Source: Streptomyces uncialis
Lineage (GTDB): Bacteria > Actinomycetota > Actinomycetes > Streptomycetales > Streptomycetaceae
NCBI RefSeq assembly: GCF_001905345.1
Contig: NZ_LFBV01000011.1
Span: 221,836-285,835 of the forward strand
Length of the DNA: 64,000 nt
Reading direction: 5' to 3'
Positions 16,348-25,270 of the stretch are shown in pieces (the stretch's first letter is position 1; each line of letters opens with the position of its first letter). The notes beneath the pieces were generated by a model, which ran no database searches, was not told the origin of the DNA, and saw only the letters and a program-made list of their open reading frames with translations. The position numbers and the translations under genes are program-made.

Positions 16348-17964
16348 GTGCGCAAAATCGCGCTTCCTGTGATAGCGGCGGCCTCCCTGGCCATGCTGCT
16401 GCCGCAGTCACCCGCCGTCGCCGACACCACGCCCAGCGCGCCTCTGGCCGACGGCACGGTCACCACCATCGGCCCCGGCCTGTACGAGTCTGCCACCGAC
16501 ACGTACACCGTCACCGAGAACGATGTCCCCGCCGGGCTGATGGGCCGCTCCCATGCCGTGAACGGGCAGGGATCCGGTCCCGCCGGCGTTGAGCAGGCGC
16601 CTTCCGCGCGTGCAGACCTGGACGTGTTCGGCAAGGCGTGGGAGGCCGAGTTCCTCGGCGGGCAACTCAACCGCACCCTCGTCTCCTCCAGTGGTGCGAT
16701 CACCGTGCAGGACCTGGCGTCGGGTGCCTCCACCCGCTACGACCTGACCGAGTCCATCGCCGGCCCCAACGGCGGCAGCACCAACACCTACAAGGCCGCT
16801 GACGGGTCCACGCTCATGGAGTCCATCGTCTTCGATGACCTGTCCGGGTCGCTGAAGACCACCGTCGTCGAGACCGTAGAAGTCAACCTTGCCGCCGGCG
16901 CCACCGGGGACGACGTTCCCGTGGATGCGTCCGGCGCACCGATTCCGGCCGCTGACCTGAAGCCGACCTACGTCTACAAGCAGGTGTCTGGCAGCGGGGA
17001 CACCTGGCGGGTGACGTCGGTGGGTAACAACGCGTACAAGCCGTCGACCGTCACCTACGACGCGCAGGGCCGCGTCTCGCAGGCGAAGGACCCGGCGCGT
17101 GGCACCGACACTCCGGCGCAGACGCTGAAGGTGAACTACTCCACCGCGACCACTGCCACTTCCACGGCGCTGGGTGAAGTGAGTGGTCTGGTGAAGGACA
17201 TCTCTCTCACGGTCGGTACCACCACACAGACGCTGGCCCGCTACAGCTACGACAGTGCGGGGCTGCTGAAGAAGGTGGAGAACCCGTCGGCGGGTGACGA
17301 GCTGAACGCGTACGCCTATGACGGGTTGAATCGGCTGGACACCGCGACCACTGATGGTGGCGGGAGGTGGGATCTGAACTTCGGTGCGGAGACCGCTCAG
17401 GCGACGGTGACGGAGACGACCGGAACTGTTCCGGATGGCGGCACCGCGATGGCGGGTGCGCCTTCGATTCAGCAGGGAGAAGGGGTTGTTCCGGCGGCGT
17501 CCGACTTCGAGTCCGGTGAGATCAACGCGCCCACCGCGAACCCGTCGTGGTGCAACAACGCCTATGAGTGGATGTGGTACACGGCGAGTGGCTGTGCGAC
17601 GAAGGTCGCTCACTACGGGTGGCGTAACCCGTACTGGAAGGTGACGCCGACGGGGCACTACGTGGTGGGTATCAACCACGATCACTGCACCTCTGCCAGG
17701 GACAAGCCGAACGGCTGGAACTTCATTCCGGCGTGCGACATGCACGACTACGGGTACGGCACGATCGGGAACGCCTACAAGGGCTACAAGTGGTACCTGG
17801 ACAAGGGCAAGGGCGCTCAGGCTGACGTGACGTTCTACAAGACGTTGTACAACTACACCTGCCCCCGGTACAGCAACAAGAAGTCCTGCCGGGCTACGGC
17901 GTACGCGTACTACACGGCTGTCTTCTACTTCGGCCGTCCGAAGAACGGCGCCAACGCCACCTGA
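16348..17964 (+). CDS. Secreted YD-repeat protein with C-terminal phospholipase A2 domain
   Basis: This 538-residue exoprotein has a Sec signal peptide (RKIALPVIAAASLAMLLPQ, cleavage after AVA). Three RHS/YD-like repeats follow in the middle (TVTYDAQGRVSQ, RYSYDSAGLLKK, YAYDGLNRLDTA; roughly residues 230-330). After a linker comes a Cys-rich C-terminal domain from about residue 395. It contains IPACDMHDYGYG with the catalytic pair His466-Asp467, the signature of prokaryotic secreted phospholipase A2. GTG at 16348 follows GAAGGGAA; a TTG at 16330 is the alternative. YD repeats with a C-terminal enzyme are the build of polymorphic toxins, but this one is short, single-module and Sec-exported. 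A terminator and the protease gene follow. AT-richer codons than the neighbours suggest transfer. Confidence 0.9.
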   Translation: MRKIALPVIAAASLAMLLPQSPAVADTTPSAPLADGTVTTIGPGLYESATDTYTVTENDVPAGLMGRSHAVNGQGSGPAGVEQAPSARADLDVFGKAWEAEFLGGQLNRTLVSSSGAITVQDLASGASTRYDLTESIAGPNGGSTNTYKAADGSTLMESIVFDDLSGSLKTTVVETVEVNLAAGATGDDVPVDASGAPIPAADLKPTYVYKQVSGSGDTWRVTSVGNNAYKPSTVTYDAQGRVSQAKDPARGTDTPAQTLKVNYSTATTATSTALGEVSGLVKDISLTVGTTTQTLARYSYDSAGLLKKVENPSAGDELNAYAYDGLNRLDTATTDGGGRWDLNFGAETAQATVTETTGTVPDGGTAMAGAPSIQQGEGVVPAASDFESGEINAPTANPSWCNNAYEWMWYTASGCATKVAHYGWRNPYWKVTPTGHYVVGINHDHCTSARDKPNGWNFIPACDMHDYGYGTIGNAYKGYKWYLDKGKGAQADVTFYKTLYNYTCPRYSNKKSCRATAYAYYTAVFYFGRPKNGANAT

Positions 17965-17999
17965 CCGTTCAGGTGAGCGAGTCGGCTTGCTGAGGTGAC

Positions 18000-18038
18000 A
18001 GGGGTCCGAGCCGTCCTATACCCGCTCGGACCCCTTTT
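18000..18038 (+). terminator. Rho-independent terminator of the phospholipase gene
   Basis: GGGGTCCGAG and CTCGGACCCC form a 10-bp stem (plus A-T extension) with a 14-base loop, followed by TTTT. This is a rare textbook terminator in such GC-rich DNA. Confidence 0.88.
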
Positions 18039-18071
18039 CCATGCCGTCCCCGGAAGAAGGAAGAACCCGTT

Positions 18072-20474
18072 TTGAAGCGGCCTATATGGGCTACCGTCAC
18101 GGCGACGGTAGCAGCCATGGTCCTCGCGGCCATGCCCTCCCCCTACAACCCCATCACCGGCACTGCGCTGGCGGCTACCAGCGACGCTGTTGATCCGGCC
18201 CTCAACGACAAGGTTGCCTCCGGCGGCACCGTCCGCGTCAACGTCGTCACCTCCCAGACATCGGAGCTGTCCTCTGCGCAAACGGCGGGGGCAACCCTCG
18301 TCACCTACAACACGCTTCCCCTGGTCACCTTGCGGGTGAACCAGACCGGGCTCACGAACCTTGAATCGCAGCCCGGTGTCATCTCCGTCACCGAAGACGT
18401 GCCGGTCAAGGCAACTCTGAACGAATCCACCGTCAAGATCGGGTCCGACAGGGCGACCGCCGCAGGCAAGACCGGCGCCGGAGTGACGATCGCTGTCCTG
18501 GACACCGGAGTGGAGAAGGGGCATCCGTTCCTCGGTGGGCGCGTCAAGCAGGAAGCGTGTTTCTCCGTCACTGACGCGGGCTACGGTGCCACCAGCCTCT
18601 GCCCGGACAGCACGCAGGCTCAGGTGGGTGCCGGTTCAGCTGACACGTCCACCGGCCCGTGCTCGCTGCTCGGCACGCAGTGCGACCATGGCACTCACGT
18701 CGCCGGTATCGCCGCAGGCAACTCGAACAGTGCTGTTGGTGCGCCAAAGCGAGGCGTCGCCCCCGCAGCTGATATTGCTGCCGTGCAGGTGTTCACCCGG
18801 TTCAACGACGACACCTACTGCGGAGCCGGGGGCAGCCCGTGCGTGCTGTCCTTCACCTCTTCGCAGATCAAGGGCCTGGAGCAGGTGCAGCAGTGGAAGA
18901 CCGCCGGGGTGAACATTGTCGCCGCGAACATGAGCCTGGGCGGGGCCCGCTGGACCACTGGCTGCAACGCGGATCCGCGTAAGGCGATCATCGACAGTCT
19001 TCTCACCAAGGGTGTCGCCACTGTCATCGCCGCCGGCAACAACGGCTACACCGATGCCGTGTCCGCGCCCGGCTGTATTGCTTCTGCTGTCACCGTGGGA
19101 TCGACCACGGACACCGATGAGGTGTCCACGTTCTCCAACCGTGGCCCGCTGCTGGACCTGTTTGCCCCCGGCACCTCCATCAACTCGTCGGTGACGGGCG
19201 GCAATTACGCCTCCAAGAACGGCACTTCGATGGCCACTCCGCACGTTGCGGGGGCTCTGGCTGTGCTGCGGCAGACGTATCCGGCGGAGACGATCGAATC
19301 CCTGGTGTCGCTGCTCGCCACGTCTGGTACGCCCATCTCGTACACGGGAGCGACCACGCCGCGTATTGATGTGTACAAGGCCATCACCGCGGTGACTCCG
19401 GGGCCTGATCCCACGACGAAGAAGCCGCGTGCGTTCCACATCGACAACGATCAGACGGTTGCCATCCCCGATGGTGTGGGCTCTCCGGCCCCTGGACCCG
19501 CCGCTACGTCGCCGATCACCGTGGCCGAGTACCCGGGGCAGGCGTCGAACAAGCTGAGCGTGTCGGTGAACATCACCCACACCTACCGGGGTGATGTGAA
19601 GCTGGAGCTGATCTCGCCGACCGGCAAGGTGTTCCTACTGAAGAATTCCTCTGTTTCGGATGGGGCGGACAACATTGTCGCCGTTTACACGGTGGATGCT
19701 TCTGTTGAACCGGCGAACGGCACGTGGAAGCTTCAGATGACCGATGTTGATGACGCTGACACCGGAAAGCTGAACTGGTGGTCGCTGATCTTCCCGACGC
19801 CGTTCGAGAAGAACGCCAACGAGGTCATTGCCGACAACAGCACGCTCGTGTCCGCGATCGACGTCACCAACATCAACGGCAACGCGGCCGGGCCGCTCCA
19901 GGTGTACGTGAACATGGATCACACCAAGCTCGGTGAGGCTCGTGTTCTCCTGGCGAGCCCGGACGGCCGGGTGTACACCCTCAAACCGTACGGTTCGGAG
20001 CCTGGCGGCAGTCTGGTCACCACATGGGGTGTGGATGCCACGGATGCGGTCGCGAACGGCACATGGACGCTGAAGGTCACCGACAACGCCACAGGTGACA
20101 CCGGCACGCTGAAGGGCTGGGCGCTTGGTTTCCCGTCGTATGAGAACCAGACCGTCAAGCCCATCCCGGACAAGAACTACGAGGAGATCTGGACCAGTGT
20201 GTCCAACCTCTTCGGCACCGCGTCTTCGAAGGTCCAGGTGTATGTGGAGGTCGATCACCAGCGTCACGCCGACCTGAAGATTGATGTCATCGCCCCGGAT
20301 GGCTCCATCCATCTCCTCAAGCCGTCCGGTGCGCCTACGGGTGGCGGCACCTTCAAGAAGGTGTACACCGTGAATCTTGATGGAAAGTCCGTCAATGGCT
20401 GGTGGAAGCTGCGCGTCGACGACCTGACTGTCGGGAACACGGGCACGACGAACAAATTCGCCGTCCGTTTCTGA
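18072..20474 (+). CDS. Secreted subtilisin-like serine protease with three C-terminal P-domains
   Basis: This 800-residue preproprotein has a signal peptide (about residues 1-34), an I9-like propeptide (about 40-120) and an S8 catalytic domain. The triad is Asp144 (VLDTGV), His206 (DHGTHVAG) and Ser386 (NGTSMATPHVAG), with oxyanion Asn in AAGNNG. After about residue 455 come three successive proprotein-convertase P-domain-like beta modules, each with a variant of (V/I)(Y/N)(V/I)xxDHxxxxDxxxxLxxPxGxxxxL and an NGTWxLxxxD motif; the third reads VNGWWKLRVDD. A TTG start at 18072 follows GGAAGAAGGAAG. It lies 107 bases after the phospholipase gene, separated by a terminator, so it has its own promoter. 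It could mature the neighbouring exoprotein or simply be a scavenging enzyme. Codon use is AT-richer, like the upstream gene. Confidence 0.93.
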   Translation: MKRPIWATVTATVAAMVLAAMPSPYNPITGTALAATSDAVDPALNDKVASGGTVRVNVVTSQTSELSSAQTAGATLVTYNTLPLVTLRVNQTGLTNLESQPGVISVTEDVPVKATLNESTVKIGSDRATAAGKTGAGVTIAVLDTGVEKGHPFLGGRVKQEACFSVTDAGYGATSLCPDSTQAQVGAGSADTSTGPCSLLGTQCDHGTHVAGIAAGNSNSAVGAPKRGVAPAADIAAVQVFTRFNDDTYCGAGGSPCVLSFTSSQIKGLEQVQQWKTAGVNIVAANMSLGGARWTTGCNADPRKAIIDSLLTKGVATVIAAGNNGYTDAVSAPGCIASAVTVGSTTDTDEVSTFSNRGPLLDLFAPGTSINSSVTGGNYASKNGTSMATPHVAGALAVLRQTYPAETIESLVSLLATSGTPISYTGATTPRIDVYKAITAVTPGPDPTTKKPRAFHIDNDQTVAIPDGVGSPAPGPAATSPITVAEYPGQASNKLSVSVNITHTYRGDVKLELISPTGKVFLLKNSSVSDGADNIVAVYTVDASVEPANGTWKLQMTDVDDADTGKLNWWSLIFPTPFEKNANEVIADNSTLVSAIDVTNINGNAAGPLQVYVNMDHTKLGEARVLLASPDGRVYTLKPYGSEPGGSLVTTWGVDATDAVANGTWTLKVTDNATGDTGTLKGWALGFPSYENQTVKPIPDKNYEEIWTSVSNLFGTASSKVQVYVEVDHQRHADLKIDVIAPDGSIHLLKPSGAPTGGGTFKKVYTVNLDGKSVNGWWKLRVDDLTVGNTGTTNKFAVRF

Positions 20475-20504
20475 ATCCCCCTTCGGAACCGTACGGAGAC
20501 AACT

Positions 20505-20541
20505 GCGCGCCCCGCCCTTCTCTTCCCGGGGTGGGGCGCGC
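20505..20541 (+). terminator. Terminator of the subtilisin-like gene
   Basis: GCGCGCCCCGCCC pairs with GGGTGGGGCGCGC (one G-U) around an 11-base loop, 31 bases after the stop codon. Confidence 0.8.
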
Positions 20542-21672
20542 TCCATGCCGGGCAATTGAAAGGATGATCGAATCTCATGTCCGCCAACCTCACTACCAGT
20601 GACTTGTCGATCTGAAACGCTTTGGGATCCGGCTCGTTGACCGCGAACTTTCGTGACGGGCTGTCGGATCTCCGGCGGCCAGCACGAAGCCGACTGGAGC
20701 CGCCTCCCCGACGAAGTGACCACCCGGCTCCGCCACGCGCACGCCCACCCCGGGCAGATCGCCGACACCCTCGACCACGCCGCCCACGCCTTCGGCACCC
20801 CGGCACACGGCGCCCGTGTCCGGCCGCCGCCTCGGATACACCGGCACCCGGGCCCGGATCGGGATGCCTTCCGCCACGGGGCATCATGCTGCGGGCGCCG
20901 CCGATCGGAAGTTCGTTCAATCATTCCTGGGCTGCTGCGAGGCCGGGGGCGGTGCCGGCCGGCTCGTACGCGAACCCGCTCCACTCCTCCAGAACGCGCG
21001 CCTCGTCGGGCCGGAGGTGACTGCGCCGCCGTGCACCGGCCGGTGACGCCGGTAGATGTTCATCGGCGGGCGGCGCCGCTCGTCGTACGCGGCGCATGGG
21101 TTGTCGGCGTCCAGACGCGGGACGGCGCGCGACGGCTGGTCCGACGGTTTGGGTCGGCTGTGCCTGACCATGCCTCGATGCTCTCAGGCCACGGTCGTGG
21201 TCTGCCTGGCGGAGAGTACCTTCGCCCGGGTCCGTGGGGTCGGCGCGGTCAGCACCCCGCGCTCGGCCACCGGTTCCACTGTCATCCGGAAGCCCCCGTC
21301 ACGCACACGATCACGGACAACTCGACCGTAGTGCAAGCGAGTTCGACCCGTCCGGCACGTCCCGCGGTTCCCTGCACGTGACAGCCGACCACCGGCGTCG
21401 CCGCCGGAACTCGCGGAGAACGGGGACTGGCCATCCCCTCCACAGCCCGCACCTACTCAGCCCCAGCACTCACTCAGCGCGACTGCGACCACGTGCGGGT
21501 TCACTCCACGTCAGCGCCCGGGGCCAAGTCCCGCCTGGGAGGAACCGGGGGAGAAAGCGCACGGCTGGGGAGCGCTCAGGGAGAAGCGGCCGCATGACAC
21601 GGCGCGCCCCTGAAAGACACCGAAAGGACCAACTAGGCAGGTCAGCCCGGGAAACTGCCACCTTTACGCAGG
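20542..21672. other. 1.1-kb region without intact genes
   Basis: I find no intact gene here. Two minus-strand fragments look like tails of real proteins: one reads LRPDEARVLEEWSGFAYEPA and stops near 20919, the other (21184-21285) reads MTVEPVAERGVLTAPTPRTR and stops after QTTTVA. The plus strand at about 20670-20810 has a coding-like segment (EADWSRLPDEVTTRLRHAHA). None has both a start and a known domain. The region looks like a boundary of decayed genes beside the HipA-like remnant. Confidence 0.4.
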
Positions 21673-21798
21673 TCAGCCCCCCTCGCACGTCAACTTCATG
21701 GCGTACGTACCGAGATCGTCGGCCTCGACCACACCGGGCAGCGACCCGCCCTCACGCAGCGGCGTGATGTAGCGGGTCACGGTAACTTCCGTCAGTAT
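21673..21798 (-). pseudogene. HipA-like kinase N-terminal remnant
   Basis: The minus strand reads LTEVTVTRYITPLREGGSLP and then GVVEADDLGTYAMK. This is the start of the HipA-like kinase family common in streptomycetes (M-L-x-E-V-x-x-T-R-Y-V-T-P-L-R-E-G-G-S-L-P, ATP-binding N-lobe). Where the family has its initiating Met the codon is ATA (21798-21796), and the match ends after about 38 residues in unrelated sequence and a stop. The gene has lost both its start and nearly all of its body. Confidence 0.72.
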
Positions 21799-21908
21799 CT
21801 CGCCAGGCTGTACGGCGTGCCCCGGGTGGGCGCCCATGGATCTGCCGGTCTCATGCCGTGGTGGTGGATGGCCGCGCACGGTGGCGGTCACCCACCACGG
21901 GGCTCGGA

Positions 21909-22901
21909 TCAGTTCTTGGCCAGGCCCAGCTCGCCGAGGATCTCCTTGACCCGGCTGTTCTCCTCCTTGAGCCATGTCGCGAACTCGTCACCGGCGAGGA
22001 AGTTGTCGTTCCAGGCGTTCTCCGCGGCGATGTCCTTCCAGCCCTCTGTGCCGTGCATCTCCTTGAGCGTCTCGACGTACCGGGTCTTGAGCGCGTCGTC
22101 CAGATCACCCGGGGCCATCATCGAGCGCCAGTTCTGGAATTCCAGGGACTTGTCGACGTCAGCGGCGGTCTGCTCGAAGGGGGGGCCGTCGACGGGCTCA
22201 AGTGACGAGACGAGGAGGCCCTTCACCCTGCCGCTCTTGATCTGGGGGGCGAACTCGCTGAGCCCCGAGACGCCGGCCTGGGCCTTGCCGCTGAGGAGCG
22301 CGGTCGTCGCCTCGCCGCCGCCGCTGTTGGGCACGTACTTGATGTCGGCGGGCTTGACACCGTAGTGCCGGGCGAGCAGACCTATGTAGATGTGGTCGGC
22401 GCTTCCCACCGAGCCGCCCGCGATGGCGACCGATTCGGGGTCCTCCTTGATCGCCGCGAACAGGTCGTCGACCGACTTGTAGGGCGAGTTCGTCGGCGTG
22501 ACGACGACCTCGTACTCGCCCATGAGGCGGGCGAGGGGCGTGAGGTCGTCGAGCGTGGCTTCGGTCCCGTTGCTGATGACGCCGCTCATCATCGCCAGCC
22601 CCGAGGTGATCCAGAGATCCTCCTTGCCCTTCTGGGGCGCGAACTTGGAGAGGGCGACGGTGCCGGAGGCCCCGGCGACATTCGTGACCTCGGGCGACTT
22701 CGCGAGCCCGGCGAATCTCAGCGCGTCCTGGGTGCCGCGGGCGGTTCGGTCCCAACCGCTGCCAGGCGCGGCCGGCGCGATGATCTCAAGACGGTCGAGC
22801 GCTTCGGGCTCGGCGTCCGAGGCCGGGTCCTCACTGCTACCGCATGCGCTGAGGGCAAGGACAGCGGCCGCAGTTGTGGCGGCGGTGCGGGTGATCTTCA
22901 T
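21909..22901 (-). CDS. TctC-type solute-binding lipoprotein
   Basis: This 330-residue extracytoplasmic receptor belongs to the tripartite tricarboxylate transporter family. It has a lipobox LSAC (Cys at about residue 20), a TctC ligand-binding start (LEIIAPAAPGSGWDRTARGT), a VANVAGASGTVAL-like segment (TNVAGASGTVAL), and the family landmark VPNSGGGEATTALLSGKAQA. ATG at 22901 follows AAGGA. Such receptors bind citrate-like or other carboxylates and pass them to TctA/TctB membrane subunits, but neither subunit gene is present in the flanks. It is divergent from the GntR gene, with two palindromes between, so its expression is probably controlled by that repressor. The remnant-filled region lies just downstream. 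Confidence 0.93.
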   Translation of the reverse strand: MKITRTAATTAAAVLALSACGSSEDPASDAEPEALDRLEIIAPAAPGSGWDRTARGTQDALRFAGLAKSPEVTNVAGASGTVALSKFAPQKGKEDLWITSGLAMMSGVISNGTEATLDDLTPLARLMGEYEVVVTPTNSPYKSVDDLFAAIKEDPESVAIAGGSVGSADHIYIGLLARHYGVKPADIKYVPNSGGGEATTALLSGKAQAGVSGLSEFAPQIKSGRVKGLLVSSLEPVDGPPFEQTAADVDKSLEFQNWRSMMAPGDLDDALKTRYVETLKEMHGTEGWKDIAAENAWNDNFLAGDEFATWLKEENSRVKEILGELGLAKN

Positions 22902-22943
22902 GGAAGCTTCCTTGTCTCTCCGGCAGGTGCCTGGAGAACCGGA

Positions 22944-22953
22944 ATGTATACAT
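22944..22953. promoter_or_regulatory. Palindromic GntR-type operator, TctC side
   Basis: ATGTATACAT, a perfect 10-bp palindrome, lies 43 bases upstream of the TctC start. It shares the TGTATACA core with a second site 64 bases away. Both fall in the divergent interval of the FCD-type GntR gene. Confidence 0.7.
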
Positions 22954-23007
22954 ACGGAGGTGAGCCCACAAGAGTTCACGCGCATTTCGCACTCACTCGT
23001 AACCATG

Positions 23008-23017
23008 GTGTATACAC
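23008..23017. promoter_or_regulatory. Palindromic GntR-type operator, regulator side
   Basis: GTGTATACAC, a perfect palindrome, lies seven bases upstream of the regulator's ATG, placed to block its own transcription or translation start. Confidence 0.7.
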
Positions 23018-23024
23018 TGCATCC

Positions 23025-23744
23025 ATGTTGACCACTCCCCCCACAGCCGCAGGACGCGCCTACGCGCAACTGCGGTCGGAGATCCTTGACGGCGTTCTGC
23101 CACCGGGCGCCCACCTCCTGGAGGTGGAACAGTCCGAGCGCCTGGGGGTCTCCCGCACACCGGTGCGCGAAGCCCTGAGCCGCCTTGCCGCAGAGGGTCT
23201 CGCCGAGCCGTCGGGGAAACGGGGCCTCGTGATCACGCAGGTCGACGACCGGTACGTGCGCAGCCTCTTCGAGCAGCGTTCCTGCCTTGAGTCCCAGGCC
23301 GCCCAGCTCGCCGCCTTACGCGGTGAGCCCGCGGTCTTCGCGGAGTTCGGGGACCACTTCACGCAGTGGCATGACCTCTTCCGGGGTGCCGCGGTCTCCG
23401 ACGGGCAGGTGAGCGACTACTTCGCACTCATCCGGCGCTTCGACGAGGCCGTCAACGAGGCGACGGACAACTCCTTCCTGGTCGACGCGATGGAGAACCT
23501 GCGGACCCACGTCGCCCGTGTGCGCCGTATGGCCGGCCACTCCCGGAGCAGGCTCGAAGCGTCCGCCTCGGAGCACGCGCTCATCGCGCGGGCCATCTCC
23601 CGCCGCGATGCCGCGCTCTCCGTCCACGCCACGCGTGTTCATCTGCACAACAGCGTCGAACACTTCCGCCGGTCCTGGCGTCCCGCCGAGACGGAACCGA
23701 CCGAAGGGCAACTCCCCACCACAGCAACGGAGACGCCCGGATGA
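23025..23744 (+). CDS. GntR-family (FadR/FCD) transcription regulator
   Basis: This 239-residue regulator has an N-terminal winged helix with the GntR signature (YAQLRSEILDGVLPPGAHLLE, then LGVSRTPVREALSRLAAEGL; about residues 10-75). A C-terminal all-helical FCD effector domain follows, including an EHALIARAI stretch near residue 190 that supplies a metal-binding His. The ATG at 23025 gives the natural domain start; a longer in-frame extension runs through the TctC promoter and is not credible. FCD regulators sense small carboxylates, which fits the divergently encoded TctC receptor. It probably represses both genes through the two TGTATACA palindromes. Confidence 0.93.
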   Translation: MLTTPPTAAGRAYAQLRSEILDGVLPPGAHLLEVEQSERLGVSRTPVREALSRLAAEGLAEPSGKRGLVITQVDDRYVRSLFEQRSCLESQAAQLAALRGEPAVFAEFGDHFTQWHDLFRGAAVSDGQVSDYFALIRRFDEAVNEATDNSFLVDAMENLRTHVARVRRMAGHSRSRLEASASEHALIARAISRRDAALSVHATRVHLHNSVEHFRRSWRPAETEPTEGQLPTTATETPG

Positions 23745-24054
23745 AGAACCGTCCCGTCCGGTCCCACCAGGCCATCGGCCAGGCACCGCACACCGATTAC
23801 CACAGCCCGGGAGTCCCGCGAGGGCGGGATCTCCTCATGGAAGGCGTACGCGCCCGGGTTCGCCGGCAGGCTCGCGGTCGCGCGCGACAACTGGTGGACA
23901 CGTGCGCACCCTGGACGAATTCTCCCGGGTACGTGCCGCGATCGCTGTACCGCCCCTCGTCAGCATGACCGAGTTCGTCGTACGGCGTGACTCCCGTGAA
24001 TCCACGGACCGGGTGACGCCGTGCGGCCGGGGGTCCGCTGCCAGGCCCCGCACG
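23745..24054. other. Intergenic, nothing supported
   Basis: The 310 bases between the GntR gene and the C39-like gene show no known domain, hairpin or repeat that I can support. Open frames on both strands lack plausible starts. Confidence 0.3.
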
Positions 24055-25143
24055 TCACCGCCCGGCTGAAGCCGTCCGGCGTCCGATGGTCACCGCGCCG
24101 CCGAAGCCGTCCGGCGAGATGGCCGACATGGTGTCGAGCGACGGATCGGGGACGGGCAGCAGATGGGCGTCGACCCAGGTGTCCCCCTTCGCCGCGTCGG
24201 CCCACGGGTCGTCGACCACGACGGCGCCGGGCACGACGCCATGGCAGAGCACCCAGTGCGGCACGTCGAAGCCCTGCATCGCGGCGAGCGAGACCAGGAG
24301 CAGCACATGCTCGCGTCGGCCGATCGCGCTCCGGATGCCGGTCGTGGAGAGGCGGCGCGGGTCGACCGGGACGCCGATCCGTCCGGCGTCCTCACGTGAC
24401 ATGCGCTGGAGGTGGGCACGCCACTCCCGCTCGCTCTCCGGGAGGTGGCCGAGCATGACGGGCCGGTCCGTGTCGAGGTGGACCGTGACGGGGGACGACG
24501 GCCACGCGCGGCGGACGGCGACGCCCAGTCCCACGGGCTCGCACGCGGGGAAGTTGGTCGCGTCGCGCCACAGCGTCAGCTCCGCCCGGCGGTCGAGCCC
24601 GTCCCCCGGCAGCGCCCCCGCGTGTGCCTGCGCGACCAGGGCGGTGACGGCGCCGCAGGTGAAGTGCGTGGTCTGCCCGTAGTACGGAGGTGCGGTCACC
24701 ACGCCGTCGCGCAGCCAGCGGAAGTATCCGGCGGCAGGCCCTTCGGCGCCCTCGGAGCGCGCGAGCGGAGGACCCAGGGGGGCGAATCCCGCGGCGACGG
24801 CTTCCTCGGAAGTCGCCGTCCAGCCTTCCCACTTGACCTGCGCGAGCCCCCGGGCGCGCGCGTGGGCGACAACCGCCGCGACGGCCGCCGGCACGTCACC
24901 GACGGCGTCGACGATCTTCAGATACGCCGTGTGCGGGCGGGCCGTCACGAGCGCGGCGGCGGTCCAGTCCTCCCCGTCCGCGCCCCGGACACCCACGAGG
25001 TGCGGGGCATGGCCGGAGCGGTCGACCGCGCGCCAGCGTTCCAGCACCCCGTGGTGTCCGAGCCCCCTCAGCGGGGCAGGCGGCTCACCGGCCTCGAACG
25101 GGACGACGACGGACCTCACGGACGCTTCCTGCGGGGACGGCAT
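24055..25143 (-). CDS. GNAT-like/C39-peptidase-like fusion protein of a siderophore uptake operon
   Basis: This 362-residue protein has two parts. Residues about 5-135 look like a GNAT fold (VEWEGW-like strand and a terminal AAGFAPLGPPL). Residues about 145-355 resemble a C39-type cysteine peptidase: Cys163 in TTHFTCGAVTAL, His in PHWVLCHG, and Asp in AVVVDDPW. The ATG at 25143 follows AGGAG. It lies 127 bases after the permease gene on the same strand and is probably the last gene of the iron-siderophore transport operon. No signal peptide is present, so it acts inside the cell. A role in processing or modifying an imported peptide siderophore is an inference from position and fold only. Confidence 0.72.
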   Translation of the reverse strand: MPSPQEASVRSVVVPFEAGEPPAPLRGLGHHGVLERWRAVDRSGHAPHLVGVRGADGEDWTAAALVTARPHTAYLKIVDAVGDVPAAVAAVVAHARARGLAQVKWEGWTATSEEAVAAGFAPLGPPLARSEGAEGPAAGYFRWLRDGVVTAPPYYGQTTHFTCGAVTALVAQAHAGALPGDGLDRRAELTLWRDATNFPACEPVGLGVAVRRAWPSSPVTVHLDTDRPVMLGHLPESEREWRAHLQRMSREDAGRIGVPVDPRRLSTTGIRSAIGRREHVLLLVSLAAMQGFDVPHWVLCHGVVPGAVVVDDPWADAAKGDTWVDAHLLPVPDPSLDTMSAISPDGFGGAVTIGRRTASAGR

Positions 25144-25270
25144 CGCGGTACTCCTGGCGGGACGGGACGGAGCGGGACTGGATTGGGCGGGACGGAGCGG
25201 GGCGGGACTGGGCGGGTCGGGCCGAGGGCGGGTCAGGGCGGGCCGGGGCGCGGGTACGGTGCGTCAGGTG

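Noticed and set aside
22365..23024. N-terminal extension of the GntR gene
   Set aside because: It would run through the TctC gene on the other strand and both operators; the ATG at 23025 begins just before the helix-turn-helix domain.
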